Counted from the first letter of the stretch, positions 51,489-61,183 are shown. The stretch: 64,000 nt of DNA from Nostoc sp. CENA543 (GCF_002896875.1 NZ_CP023278.1:682001-746000); one strand, 5' to 3'. Notes: generated from the letters alone by a model not told the origin. A program made the numbers and translations.

Positions 51489-52928
51489 TTAAATATTGAG
51501 CTTACCTGAAATCATCATCTTACTATTTTCTGGTAACAACTGGACTGTAAAAACAGACCCCTCATCAACTTTACTTTTGACACTAATTGAACCCCCACAA
51601 TTCCATAACAATCGCTGCACAATTGTTAGTCCTAAACCTGCACCGTTGATTTCGTCGCTGACTCCTGAACGTACACGATAAAAGCAGTCAAAGATTTTGG
51701 GGATTTCACTTTCAGCAATACCGACTCCTGTATCACGCACTTCTAACTGCACATATTCACCTTGAACTCTGGCTTTCACCCAAACTTGACCACCATTATT
51801 AGTGAAATTAATGCTGTTGTTGAGTAAATGAATGACTATTTGCTTGAGTCCACCACTGACGCACCAAACAGAAGGTAAATCGGTGGGTACGGTGTAGGCC
51901 AGCATGATACCTTTTTCTTGAGCTACGGGTTGATAGGTGCTAACTACTCCAGGAACAATATCTGCAAGTTTGACTAACTCTAAGGTGGTATTTTCTAATG
52001 TATGTTCTAGTTCGACAAGATCCAGTAGACTGGTGATTAAAATACTCTGGCGATCGCACTGGTTATTGAGCATCTGTAAATAACGTTGTCGTTGGTTGGG
52101 TTTAATATTTGGTGAATTCAACAACGACAAGGCTGTTTTGATTTGAGTTAATGGTGTCCGCAACTCTTGACAGACATTACTCAAATATTCATCTTTTAGT
52201 CGCTCTTTTTTATGTAACGTCTGATTTTTTTCCTTTAATTTAGCAATGCGTTCAGTTCTAATCTGCCGATTAATTTCATCCTGTCGCTGAATTTGCTTGG
52301 CTAACAGTTTACTAACTAATGTTGGTTCTAATACAGATGGCACAACAAAATCTGTGTGTGGAATTGTCTCTGCTTCTGACAAAATCTCTTGTTTTAATCC
52401 ATCCAGCACTTTTTGAATAACTTGAGTATCAACACTAACTATAGTTGATAAAGGTTGACTTTTAGTTGTATTTGCGTGACTAATAATGTTACTTGTATCT
52501 CTTTTTGTCGGCTGATAGGCTGCAATTAAACTAGCAAAATTTTGAGATATAACTATAATAAAATATTCGCAACTAATATGACTATTTGGTATTGCTGACA
52601 AATTTATTGAGCGACAAAACAAAGAAGATGAAGAAGTTAAATCTATTTCATCCTCTGATGCGGTTTTCTTCTCTCTAATTTGACAATCGTAAATAGAATT
52701 AGCCGTTTTCACTGATGACTGATACCTGATCAATTCGGCATACCAAATTTTGCCAGGAGGAAGTTTAAACCATATCGTTGCATTAATCTGCCCTTCAATC
52801 AGTAAATCAATTGTGGCTCTCACCAGTGATAGCAGCGTCGCAGGATTAAGAGCAAATGCTTGGGAAGGGGATTCTACTCCTAAAGCTAGCTGATAAACTG
52901 AAAAATCCTTGTGCAGAGAGTCATTCAT
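51489..52928 (-). CDS. DICT-like sensor histidine kinase with Gln in place of the H-box His
   Basis: A 479-residue soluble protein. The N-terminal 200 residues resemble the cyanobacterial DICT sensory region (DFSVYQLALGVESPSQAFALNPATLL). A coiled coil follows (about 210-245), then a HisKA dimerisation helix and an HATPase_c domain with N, G1 and G2 boxes (LLNNSINFTNNGG, VRDTGVGIAES, GAGLGLTIVQRL). The H-box reads YLSNVCQELRTPLTQIKT; the codon is CAA, Gln where His is normally phosphorylated. It may be a pseudokinase or use another site. No response regulator adjoins it. Confidence 0.85.
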   Translation of the reverse strand: MNDSLHKDFSVYQLALGVESPSQAFALNPATLLSLVRATIDLLIEGQINATIWFKLPPGKIWYAELIRYQSSVKTANSIYDCQIREKKTASEDEIDLTSSSSLFCRSINLSAIPNSHISCEYFIIVISQNFASLIAAYQPTKRDTSNIISHANTTKSQPLSTIVSVDTQVIQKVLDGLKQEILSEAETIPHTDFVVPSVLEPTLVSKLLAKQIQRQDEINRQIRTERIAKLKEKNQTLHKKERLKDEYLSNVCQELRTPLTQIKTALSLLNSPNIKPNQRQRYLQMLNNQCDRQSILITSLLDLVELEHTLENTTLELVKLADIVPGVVSTYQPVAQEKGIMLAYTVPTDLPSVWCVSGGLKQIVIHLLNNSINFTNNGGQVWVKARVQGEYVQLEVRDTGVGIAESEIPKIFDCFYRVRSGVSDEINGAGLGLTIVQRLLWNCGGSISVKSKVDEGSVFTVQLLPENSKMMISGKLNI

Positions 52929-53142
52929 GGGCTAAACACGACAAATAAAAAGTCAAAGGGATAGAGGAATTCATCATCTCATTGATTTTCACTTATTTAT
53001 ATACTTTTTGACACCTAAAATACTTAAAAAGTATTAATTGGGGACTGGGAGGTAGAAGGCAAGGGGGCAGGGTGCAGGGAGAAGTGGGGAAATTCTTCTC
53101 CCTCCTGCACCCTGCTCCAATTCCTCTTCTCTGCCTACTTTA

Positions 53143-54627
53143 CTAACCTCTAGCTAGCAAAGCTTCACGGGCGTGTTCTCGGTCGTCAAAGTGGATTTTT
53201 TCTGTGCCGAGGATTTGGTAATCTTCGTGACCTTTGCCTGCGAGTAATACGCCGTCTCCTGGTTGGGCTTGGAGGATGGCGGTACGGATGGCGGTAGCCC
53301 GATCGCAAATTACTATCGGCTGTACAGTGTCGGGTATGCCTGCCAAAATATCTTCTAAAATCTTTTCGGGGTCTTCGGTGCGGGGATTATCAGAGGTGAC
53401 TACGGCCACATCTGCTAAGTCGGCGGCGATTTTACCCATTTTCGGGCGTTTGGTGCGATCGCGATCGCCTCCACAGCCAAAGACACAAATCATTTTCCCT
53501 GGAATAAATGGTCTGGCGGCTTTGAGTAAGTTTTCTAAGCTGTCTGGGGTGTGGGCATAATCGACGATCACGCTAATTTCTTGGTGAGGACTAATCTGCA
53601 CCCTTTCCATCCGCCCTGGAACACCAGGAAATTCGGGAATCGCGGCGGCGACTAGTTGCAAATCTAAGCCTAAATGTAAAACTGCACCTACAGCTGCTAA
53701 AAGATTTTCTAAATTATATTGACCGACTAAAGGAGATTGAAAACCGACTTCGCCTACTGGTGTGTGTAAAGTGCCACTTACCCCATTGGGTTCATAGTTT
53801 AAATCACTCATCCACAAATCAGCACTGGCATTATTAACACTGTAACTCCATACCTTATCAGGGTTTAAAGCGGCAATTAAACGTTTACCGTAGGGGTCAT
53901 CAGCATTAATGATTGCCCGTCCTTTGAGATATTCGGGGCTGAATAACAAAGCCTTCGCCCCAAAATAATCTTCCATATCGTGGTGATAGTCCAAGTGGTC
54001 TTGGGTGAGGTTACTAAATACCCCCACCTCAAAGGGACAACCCAAAACCCGCCCTTGGGCTAAAGCGTGGGAACTGACTTCCATCACCCCAAACTCACAG
54101 CCAGCTTTGACAGCTTGGGCTAGTTGTTGTTGTAGTTCCACCGCAAAGGGTGTGGTGTGGGCGGCAGTTTGCTCAAAACCTGCCCAACGGGTGTAGAGAG
54201 TCCCCATCAAAGCTGTCGGTAATTGGGCTTTGTTTAACAAAAATTCAATCAGGTGGGTGGTAGTAGTTTTACCATTAGTACCCGTCACACCCACTAGCTT
54301 GAGTTTCTGTCCTGGGTATCCGTAAAACGCCGCCGCAATTTGGGCGCAAGCTTTGGTCATGTCGTTAGCACTAATGACAACAGCCTCATCTGTGGGAGGA
54401 TTTTTTTGTGCAGCTTGGGAAGAAACGATCGCTGCTACTGCACCAGATGCGATCGCACTTGGCCAAAACTCCCCACCATCTACCCTTGTTCCAGGCATCC
54501 CAATAAACAAATCTCCTGCACCGCAAGCATGGGAGTTGGTCTTTAATCCTTGGACTTCAGCATCCACAAAAGCAGGAGGTAGTTTTTCCACACCGTCAAC
54601 TGTCGCTAGTAATTCCCGCAATTTCAT
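53143..54627 (-). CDS. murE: UDP-N-acetylmuramoyl-L-alanyl-D-glutamate--2,6-diaminopimelate ligase MurE
   Basis: A 494-residue Mur ligase: N-terminal UDP-binding domain, ATP-binding VGVTGTNGKTTTTHL, central MEVSSHALAQGR and VFSNLTQDHLDYH, and C-terminal SDNPRTEDP, where DNPR specifies meso-diaminopimelate. It adds the third residue of the peptidoglycan stem peptide in the cytoplasm. I start it at the ATG at 54627, with GAGG eight bases upstream; an in-frame ATG at 54648 lacks such a site. It is followed by GGGGCAGG-type repeats. Confidence 0.96.
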   Translation of the reverse strand: MKLRELLATVDGVEKLPPAFVDAEVQGLKTNSHACGAGDLFIGMPGTRVDGGEFWPSAIASGAVAAIVSSQAAQKNPPTDEAVVISANDMTKACAQIAAAFYGYPGQKLKLVGVTGTNGKTTTTHLIEFLLNKAQLPTALMGTLYTRWAGFEQTAAHTTPFAVELQQQLAQAVKAGCEFGVMEVSSHALAQGRVLGCPFEVGVFSNLTQDHLDYHHDMEDYFGAKALLFSPEYLKGRAIINADDPYGKRLIAALNPDKVWSYSVNNASADLWMSDLNYEPNGVSGTLHTPVGEVGFQSPLVGQYNLENLLAAVGAVLHLGLDLQLVAAAIPEFPGVPGRMERVQISPHQEISVIVDYAHTPDSLENLLKAARPFIPGKMICVFGCGGDRDRTKRPKMGKIAADLADVAVVTSDNPRTEDPEKILEDILAGIPDTVQPIVICDRATAIRTAILQAQPGDGVLLAGKGHEDYQILGTEKIHFDDREHAREALLARG

Positions 54628-54659
54628 TTTGTGAACCTCGGCACTCACTATTCTTGCGC

Positions 54660-54947
54660 TTATTCTGCATTATTTTTTTCCGTCTTGGCTAAATACTTAC
54701 ACAACATTTGCTCTAATTGCTGCACGCTAGCACGGGGAGAAGGGCGGGGTAAAGCTTGTGCTTTCTCTTCCTCAGACTGGATTAAATGCAAAACGGGAAT
54801 CTCATACTGATAGGCATTAAACCAATCTTCACGGGTAGTAATGTCACGAATCTCTAACTCAAATGTCAAGTTTTGGATCTGTTCTAGCTTTTCTTGCAAG
54901 CCTTCACACAAATGACAACCAGGTTTACTGTACAAAATTAATCGCAT
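54660..54947 (-). CDS. Glutaredoxin-like family protein (DUF836)
   Basis: A 95-residue thioredoxin-fold protein with CxxC near the N-terminus (LYSKPGCHLCEGLQEKLEQ), a DITTREDWFNAYQYEIPVLHL strand with the cis-proline, and a charged tail. It fits the DUF836/glutaredoxin-like family. It is upstream of murE on the same strand and possibly cotranscribed. Partner unknown. Confidence 0.82.
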   Translation of the reverse strand: MRLILYSKPGCHLCEGLQEKLEQIQNLTFELEIRDITTREDWFNAYQYEIPVLHLIQSEEEKAQALPRPSPRASVQQLEQMLCKYLAKTEKNNAE

Positions 54948-55021
54948 TGACTTTAACTAATCGCGCCTGTGGCATCTTTTATGATATATGCAAAATAGAG
55001 TTATGGATTGAGAGTAGATGT

Positions 55022-55579
55022 ATGACTCAACTTAAAGCTCAACTCACACTCGCCGAATTCCTCGCCTTACCAGAAGGCGATATCACCTACGAATTAGTTA
55101 ATGGCGAATTAAAACCTAAAATGGCACCAAAAAGATTTCATTCGAGAGTAACACTGGCTCTCGGTCTACTTTTAACACCTTGGGCGCAAAATCGAGGAGA
55201 GGTTGGTATTGAGTGGGCGATTACTCTCAAACGCCAGGGGCAAGACTGGGTTCCTGTACCAGACTTATTATATGTTTCCTTTTCACGGTTGCCGAATGAT
55301 GTCGTTGAAGATGAACCTTGCCCCATACCCCCAGACTTAGTGATTGAAATTATCTCCCCTGGCCAAAGTTTCGGCGAGATGGCAGCTAAAGCCACAGATT
55401 ATCTAGATGCGGGTGTGATGAGAGTTTGGGTGATAGATACCAAAGCTAAAACTGTGACTGTTTTTTATCCTGATACCAGACCCCAAACTAAAAGCGGCGA
55501 AGCTAGTTTAGCTGATGAATTACTGACAGATTTACAACTCACACCACAGCAAATCTTTCAATTAGCAGGAATTCCTTAA
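55022..55579 (+). CDS. Uma2 family (DUF820) putative endonuclease
   Basis: A 185-residue protein of the Uma2/DUF820 family with a PD-(D/E)XK fold: LTLAEFLALPEGDITYELVN, VPVPDLLYVSFSR (Asp), PPDLVIEIISPGQSFGEMAAK (Glu) and YLDAGVMRVWVIDT. Uma2 genes are expanded to dozens of copies in cyanobacterial genomes; their role is unclear. I start it at the ATG at 55022; a longer in-frame start would overlap the divergent glutaredoxin gene. Confidence 0.88.
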   Translation: MTQLKAQLTLAEFLALPEGDITYELVNGELKPKMAPKRFHSRVTLALGLLLTPWAQNRGEVGIEWAITLKRQGQDWVPVPDLLYVSFSRLPNDVVEDEPCPIPPDLVIEIISPGQSFGEMAAKATDYLDAGVMRVWVIDTKAKTVTVFYPDTRPQTKSGEASLADELLTDLQLTPQQIFQLAGIP

Positions 55580-55599
55580 TATTCTCGTGCGAGCTGCAA

Positions 55600-55818
55600 T
55601 TAAAGCATATTATGACCACAGTAGCCACATATTTTTGTTTCTTTTTCTATGTATTTGCCACAATTAGGGCATTTTCTTAAAGCAGAAAGAAAGGGAATAA
55701 TGAATAAACCGACTACAAAAAATCCACAGAGAAACCAAACTAGTGCGCGTCTGTTTTTGCCCTGTGCAATCAGAGCTGTGATCACACCAGTAAAGAGAAG
55801 TACAATGATATATTCCAT
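55600..55818 (-). CDS. Small membrane protein with C-terminal zinc ribbon
   Basis: A 72-residue protein: two short hydrophobic segments (IIVLLFTGVITALIA, LVWFLCGFFVVGLFIIPFL), then a CPNCGKYIEKETKICGYCG zinc ribbon with two CxxC knuckles. It begins 26 bases after the TIR-WD40 stop on the same strand, so it is probably in that operon. It could be a membrane partner of the TIR protein; this is only positional. Confidence 0.68.
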   Translation of the reverse strand: MEYIIVLLFTGVITALIAQGKNRRALVWFLCGFFVVGLFIIPFLSALRKCPNCGKYIEKETKICGYCGHNML

Positions 55819-55844
55819 ATAATTAATCTATTTAAACTCAAGAC

Positions 55845-58109
55845 TTAAAGACCTATTTTCAGGCTCCATATTCTCACAGATTTATCTTGACCACCACTCA
55901 CCAAAGTATAGCCATCTAAGCTGCTGCGAACGGATAAGATGCGTCCAATATGTCCCTCTAAGCTGTTTTCTAATTGCCCTGTTACTAAACTCCATACTTT
56001 GAGTGTTTTATCATCGCCACCACTAATTAATCTATTGCCATCAGCAGTAATTGCCACAGATGCAACATTACCGATATGTTCTGTAAGATTTGCTTTTAAT
56101 TCTCCAGTCAGCGCATCCCAGATTTTGATATGTCCTTCTTCACCTGCACTAGCGATAGTTTTCCCATCAGGACTAATCGCAACAGAACGCACAAAACCTG
56201 TGTGTCCTTCCAGGGTTTTCAGCAATTGGCGTGTGGCTAAGTTCCAGATTTTTACTGTTCTATCATTGCTGCCGCTAGCTAGTAATTGACTATCATTACT
56301 AATCGCAATGGTACGAACAAAACCTGTGTGACCTTTCAAAGTATGAAATAAGTTGCCATTAGACGAATACCAAAGTCTGATAGTTTGATCTGCACTACCA
56401 CTAGCAATCATCTTTCCATCTTTGCTAATCACGACTGTAGTCACCCAGTCTGAATGCCCGTTGAAAGTACGAATTAGCTTACCTGTGCTTAAATGCCAAA
56501 GTTTAAAAGTCCTATCAGCACTACCACTCACTAATAGTTGATTATCTGCACTTAAGTCAATGGTGGTAACTATATCTGTATGTCCAGTTAAAGTTCTGAG
56601 TAATTCTCCAGATATTACCTCCCAAATATTAATTTTTTGCCCATCACTGTTGATGACGATTGTCCCTAGAGAATTAGTAGCTACAGCTTTAATATCACCT
56701 AAGTTTGCTGTTAGAGCAATTTGAGATTGCCAATTTAGAGGTTTGTCGATAGACAAATTTATTTGGTAATTTTTATATTTGGGTAAGGTAATATGCTGTT
56801 TAATTAGCTCTACGTCTTGATCTGCAAGTCCTAAAGATTTTTGTGTTTTTTTCAAATTACTATTAGTCAATTCGCTTGGAGGATAATCAATCCTGAAAAC
56901 AATCCCTAGTTCCTGCTGATAACGTTGTAATTTTTCTTGATAAGATTTTTCTAAGGCTTCTTTGATTTGGGATATTCCTTTTTGGGCTATGTCGGTAACA
57001 ATATTTTTATCTGAAGAAATACCCCATTGATCAGATACATTATTAGCAACTTTTAGGACATTTTGGAGCAGATTTTTACTTTCAATATTGAGTTTATTGG
57101 CTAATCTCAAATTATTTGCTGCTGCCTCTAATTCGCTAGTTTCTTCGAGGGATTGTGCGGTATTTGATTCTTTTACTTGATGATAATTTTGGGGTTTATT
57201 ATTTGCATTATTGGATAAAGTTTCAGCAGCACTAGCTTCTACAGGTTCTTGTATGTTAACTTGTAATTTTGTTTGATAATATTTAGATTCTGCTTGAGAA
57301 CGAATAGGTAATTCAATTCTTTTGGCATCTTCAGGTTTGATACCTAAATCTCTTTGCCTTAGTTCTAAATCCCTCTCAATTCTGCTATTGAGAGGGTATT
57401 CCGACTCAATTACTTTTTTAAAGGTTTCTTCGTATTTTCGCAGTTTCTGTTGATAAATTACATATGGCTCAAAAGCTCTTTGTTCGATATCTTTCGCTTG
57501 TTCATTGGTTAATCCTAGTTCTTCCCTTAGTTCATTGAGTGTATCTCTGGAAGGCAAAGAAATCGTTCCATCCACAGATAAAATTTCTTCAACCTTGGCT
57601 TTATAACGATTGAGATTTCTGGCAACTTGCTGTTGCGCTAACTGCTGCTGACGTTGAATTATCAGGGTTTCCGCTACTCTACGAATACCTTGAGCTATGT
57701 TGTCGAAAGCTTCATCTCGAATTTGCCAACTGGTTACGGGTTGAGCATTTTTAGGGAGAAATTGCAGTTTGCCAAATGGTGCGCCTGTCCAATCGACTTT
57801 TCGCAAGATCACCGGTATAACACAGGCATTGCCTTCATTATGACGTTTCATCGCTGTTTTAACTTCAACATCCCAGCAGTAGTCAGAAGCGATGAAATCT
57901 GCACTAATCAGCAACAAGATAATATCAGCTGCGAGTAAGTTTTCATTAATTTGACTATCCCATTCTGCTCCCGGCAGGACTTTTCTATCATGCCAGCTTG
58001 AGATTACACCCTGCTGTTTTAAAATGCTCAGGTGATTTGCTAATTCGTCTCGTAGCTCTTCATCTTTATGCGAGTAGGAGAAAAAAAGCTTAACTGAGTT
58101 TTCTGCCAT
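55845..58109 (-). CDS. TIR domain/helical modules/WD40 protein
   Basis: A 754-residue protein. Residues 1-150 are a TIR domain with candidate catalytic Glu82 (DYCWDVEVK), about 70 percent identical by eye to that of the TIR-GUN4 protein over the first 90 residues. The middle has at least three copies of a helical module of about 50 residues (about 166-218, 222-275, 390-450), each with a pattern like YPLN...LGIKPEDAKRIE. The C-terminal 290 residues are seven WD40 blades (TGHTDIVTTIDLSADNQLLVSGSAD and similar), a single propeller. By analogy with WD40-sensor immune proteins the propeller would detect a ligand and the TIR would cleave NAD+ or make a messenger; this is inference. Confidence 0.87.
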   Translation of the reverse strand: MAENSVKLFFSYSHKDEELRDELANHLSILKQQGVISSWHDRKVLPGAEWDSQINENLLAADIILLLISADFIASDYCWDVEVKTAMKRHNEGNACVIPVILRKVDWTGAPFGKLQFLPKNAQPVTSWQIRDEAFDNIAQGIRRVAETLIIQRQQQLAQQQVARNLNRYKAKVEEILSVDGTISLPSRDTLNELREELGLTNEQAKDIEQRAFEPYVIYQQKLRKYEETFKKVIESEYPLNSRIERDLELRQRDLGIKPEDAKRIELPIRSQAESKYYQTKLQVNIQEPVEASAAETLSNNANNKPQNYHQVKESNTAQSLEETSELEAAANNLRLANKLNIESKNLLQNVLKVANNVSDQWGISSDKNIVTDIAQKGISQIKEALEKSYQEKLQRYQQELGIVFRIDYPPSELTNSNLKKTQKSLGLADQDVELIKQHITLPKYKNYQINLSIDKPLNWQSQIALTANLGDIKAVATNSLGTIVINSDGQKINIWEVISGELLRTLTGHTDIVTTIDLSADNQLLVSGSADRTFKLWHLSTGKLIRTFNGHSDWVTTVVISKDGKMIASGSADQTIRLWYSSNGNLFHTLKGHTGFVRTIAISNDSQLLASGSNDRTVKIWNLATRQLLKTLEGHTGFVRSVAISPDGKTIASAGEEGHIKIWDALTGELKANLTEHIGNVASVAITADGNRLISGGDDKTLKVWSLVTGQLENSLEGHIGRILSVRSSLDGYTLVSGGQDKSVRIWSLKIGL

Positions 58110-58771
58110 ACCACTTTAAGAAATGCTTTTTATAAAGACTAAGAAATAAAAGTAATTATTTATTTACGTAATTTAACGTTTTTTTAAATAATCTAGAGTA
58201 TTTTATCCCATAAATCTTTATTTTGCAATATATTTAGATATTGTCGATAAATTAGCAAGATGGTGTGACAGCTATTTAATTAAAATGGATATACCGCAAA
58301 TTTTGATTTGCGCTATCTATCGATAATTTAGCATTCGCGAAAGAAAAAACCTGATTTTTTAACCAAACCAAAAATATAGTCATCTAATTTGATTACCGCA
58401 GTTCTTTTAGATGTGGTAATTAGGGAACGGAGAACAAACAGGTAAAAGAAAATCATGAATAAATCACTACTGATTTTTTTACAATCAAATATAAATCTTT
58501 ATCTAAGATTACTATAGCGATCGCTTAATTCATGATTGATGAGATTTGTCTAAATTCAGGAGATATTTCTTCTTTTCTGTTTGATATTGCTCTATCACCA
58601 GAATAAAGCAGCCTTTCTATAGAACACTTCCATTCTGACTATAGAAAATAGTTATTAACAAGATACTAAAAATTATTACTAAAACTTTAACTTAAAGTAC
58701 GTATGCTAGTTTTTGATGGACAATAGGAATATATGCAATCTCCAATGTAGAGCCTAAGCTTGGAGGTCACT
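58110..58771. other. 662-base AT-rich intergenic region
   Basis: No gene seen. It should hold the promoter of the TIR-WD40 gene (minus strand, near 58120-58250) and that of the 37-residue protein (plus strand). There are runs of A/T and one HIP1 octamer near 58520, but no repeat array or hairpin that stands out. Confidence 0.5.
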
Positions 58772-58885
58772 ATGACACACGATTTTCCTTTATTTGACCC
58801 CACAACTTACCTAGTCGTCAAAATCAGCTTATTAATTATCTTGTTGCTGGTATTTTTAGCCATTTATGCGGCACCAGTAGTATAG
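58772..58885 (+). CDS. Small single-helix membrane protein, 37 residues
   Basis: A 37-codon frame starting ATG at 58772 with a strong ribosome-binding site GGAGG six bases upstream. After MTHDFPLFDPTTYLVVK comes one membrane helix (ISLLIILLLVFLAIYAAP). The size and layout resemble small subunits of photosynthetic or NDH complexes, but I recognise no specific one. It precedes the 180-residue gene by 59 bases on the same strand. The strong Shine-Dalgarno supports translation. Confidence 0.65.
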   Translation: MTHDFPLFDPTTYLVVKISLLIILLLVFLAIYAAPVV

Positions 58886-58944
58886 TTACTAGTTGATTAA
58901 TCATCTCAGTTGTACAACTCTCCTCAATATTTGGAGATGTAATC

Positions 58945-59487
58945 ATGCTGAGTTTAATTATCCCTGCACAAATATTTGTGCTATTCGCCGCTTTGTTAAT
59001 AAATGTCTTTAATTGGCATCAATCTCATCAAAAACAAGATACAAAACCCCAAATTAACATTGCCAGTTTAGCAAACGGTAACTATCAATTCTGCTCTCAA
59101 CCCGATCCCCAAGACTGGCGAGTCGGTGCGGGAGTTTGCGCCAATTTTCACAAAACAGCAAATCGATTTGAGGGATATTACGGCTATCCCCATTCAGACA
59201 ACTTTATCTGTATCAGAGGTAATGTCAAAGGCAATCTCATTACAGGTGAAGCGTTCACTATATTGTGGGGTGGTAATCAAAAAAATCATCTACCCCAATC
59301 TAGATTTATCTGGGATGCTGAAGGGCGATTGACACTAAGTCAAAGTTATTTGATGGGTACTGCTAATCATCATGAGGATGCTATGCAGAGGATTCTGTAT
59401 CGTCAGGCTTTGCTAAATCTTGAGGGATTCTATCAATACAACCGCCCTCGTATGACACCGCCATTGCAACTTTGCAAATGGAATTAG
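58945..59487 (+). CDS. Conserved cyanobacterial hypothetical protein with N-terminal membrane anchor
   Basis: A 180-residue protein starting with a hydrophobic helix (LIIPAQIFVLFAALLINVF) followed by an extracytoplasmic domain (NGNYQFCSQPDPQDWRVGAG, GVCANFHKTANRFEGYYGY, NFICIRGNVKGNLITGEAF). Several cysteines may form disulphides. It looks like a small beta-barrel-like secreted domain. TTTGGAGATGTAATC precedes the ATG, giving a GGAG site. Function unknown. Confidence 0.65.
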   Translation: MLSLIIPAQIFVLFAALLINVFNWHQSHQKQDTKPQINIASLANGNYQFCSQPDPQDWRVGAGVCANFHKTANRFEGYYGYPHSDNFICIRGNVKGNLITGEAFTILWGGNQKNHLPQSRFIWDAEGRLTLSQSYLMGTANHHEDAMQRILYRQALLNLEGFYQYNRPRMTPPLQLCKWN

Positions 59488-59497
59488 TAACAAACAA

Positions 59498-59665
59498 CTA
59501 ACTAGCGTGTTCCCAATCACTTAATAATTCGGGTGCTTGGGTGATTTTTTTGGGTTTGCGTAAGGGTACTTGAGGCGAACCAATATCCACACTAGGAAAA
59601 GATTGCTGTCGTTTCTTAGGAGATTTTTTGTCAGGTTTAGTTGTCAGAGTCTGTGTTGTCATCAT
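59498..59665 (-). CDS. Small basic protein, 55 residues
   Basis: A minus-strand frame with two consecutive ATGs (59665 and 59662) and a TAG stop at 59498-59500. It is Lys/Pro-rich and probably disordered (TKPDKKSPKKRQQSFP, LRKPKKITQAPELLSDWEH). It is convergent with the 180-residue gene, with 10 bases between stops. No family recognised; codon use is normal for the region. Confidence 0.45.
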   Translation of the reverse strand: MMTTQTLTTKPDKKSPKKRQQSFPSVDIGSPQVPLRKPKKITQAPELLSDWEHAS

Positions 59666-59882
59666 AATTAAAAAAACCTTAATAGAAAACTGCGCCTACA
59701 GTTTATAACATCAATTTCCCAATGGCAAATTTCTGATGAAGGATATGGAAAATTTCCGCGATCGCACGGGTATATAATTCACATATCTTTCATCCCTATA
59801 AAAGTAGGTTTTTTCTATTATTCTCGGCTTTTTAGCGATTATCCGGCTAATGCAAATATTTTCTCTTGTCGATATTTACACT

Positions 59883-61160
59883 CTAAAATCTAACCATTGA
59901 TAGAATTTGTCTAGTCATAATTACTAATGCCACCATAATCATGATCATCAAAGTTACCCTTCCCCCTGGAACTAGCAATTGATGCACATGATCTTGGTTT
60001 TGACGTTGCTTCCAAGTCATCAACGCAGGGATGATTCCTCCCAAAATGGAAATACTGAAAGTCCCAGAAATATCTAAGGCTGTAATAAAGATATGAGGAT
60101 TAACCGCCCCTAAACTCATTGGTGGTAACAAAATTAGAGAATAAAGTGGTAAACGCTGATCAAGTCCCCTTTGACGAATTAACGCCACATCTTGAAAGAA
60201 ATCCACTAACCCATAGACAAAGCCAATAAAAGACGTAACAATTGCAAACTCAGAAAATATAGATACCAGCACACCCAACCATTCACCAGCACCCCCAGCG
60301 CGGAGAATTTGCAAAGGGTCAAAATGATGATATTTCTGCACCATTTCTGGATTGACACTGCCTAAAATTACCGCATTCCATGCCAAAAACATCACTAAAG
60401 GAATGGCAGAACCAATAACAATTGATTGGCGAACCTTGCGACTATCTCCTTCTAATTGAGTTACTACCACCGGCACAATATTATGATAAAAAAGTGCTAC
60501 TAACATCACAGACACAGCACTTCCCACTGCACCCCAATCTTGAAAGAGAAACTGCACACTTTTAACTTGTCCCGTTCCTAAAAGTAAGAGTCCCAAGAAG
60601 GAAGCAATGACGATAGCAACAAACGCACTATTAAGTTTTGCAATAAATTTTTCTCTTCCCCAATACATAATTCCACCAAACAGTATGGTGAAAGTCGTTG
60701 TTCCTAGCCACCCAGGTAAATGATTGGGTATACCCCCAACTTTAGTCAACGCAGAGATTAAAATTTCCCCACCTTGCGCCATATAAGCTACCAACAAAGC
60801 ATAGTGCATGAATAAATAGGCACCACCTGCAATTTTCGCCGCCAATTTACCCAAAGTATTTTCCACCATTGCCAAAAAACCAACACTCAAGCGTCCTTCT
60901 AAACGCATTGAGTTTAAGTTCACTTCTGCAATCAATAACCCAGATACTAAGGTGTATAGCCAAACTAAAATGAGTAAAACTGTGGAAGGGAGAATACCGG
61001 AAGGTAGTGTCACCGCAGGTAAAGCCAAAATCCCTGCACCGACTGTTGTACCAGCAATTAAAGCGGTACTGCTGAACACACTACCTGGTTGATGAGTTAA
61101 TTGACTCTCATTTAGTTCTAATCGGGAAAATAAACGCGTAGCTGGGTTTATAGATGTCAT
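59883..61160 (-). CDS. Aromatic amino acid permease family transporter (HAAAP, TyrP/Mtr-like)
   Basis: A 425-residue secondary transporter with about 11 membrane helices. The first helix ALIAGTTVGAGILALPAVTLPSG carries the G-x-G-AGILALP motif of the HAAAP/APC group, which includes TyrP, Mtr and TnaB. It likely imports tyrosine or tryptophan by proton symport at the plasma membrane; the exact substrate is not readable. A terminator-like hairpin lies just upstream. Confidence 0.83.
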   Translation of the reverse strand: MTSINPATRLFSRLELNESQLTHQPGSVFSSTALIAGTTVGAGILALPAVTLPSGILPSTVLLILVWLYTLVSGLLIAEVNLNSMRLEGRLSVGFLAMVENTLGKLAAKIAGGAYLFMHYALLVAYMAQGGEILISALTKVGGIPNHLPGWLGTTTFTILFGGIMYWGREKFIAKLNSAFVAIVIASFLGLLLLGTGQVKSVQFLFQDWGAVGSAVSVMLVALFYHNIVPVVVTQLEGDSRKVRQSIVIGSAIPLVMFLAWNAVILGSVNPEMVQKYHHFDPLQILRAGGAGEWLGVLVSIFSEFAIVTSFIGFVYGLVDFFQDVALIRQRGLDQRLPLYSLILLPPMSLGAVNPHIFITALDISGTFSISILGGIIPALMTWKQRQNQDHVHQLLVPGGRVTLMIMIMVALVIMTRQILSMVRF

Positions 61161-61183
61161 CTTTAATAACTGTTTCCACTAAG

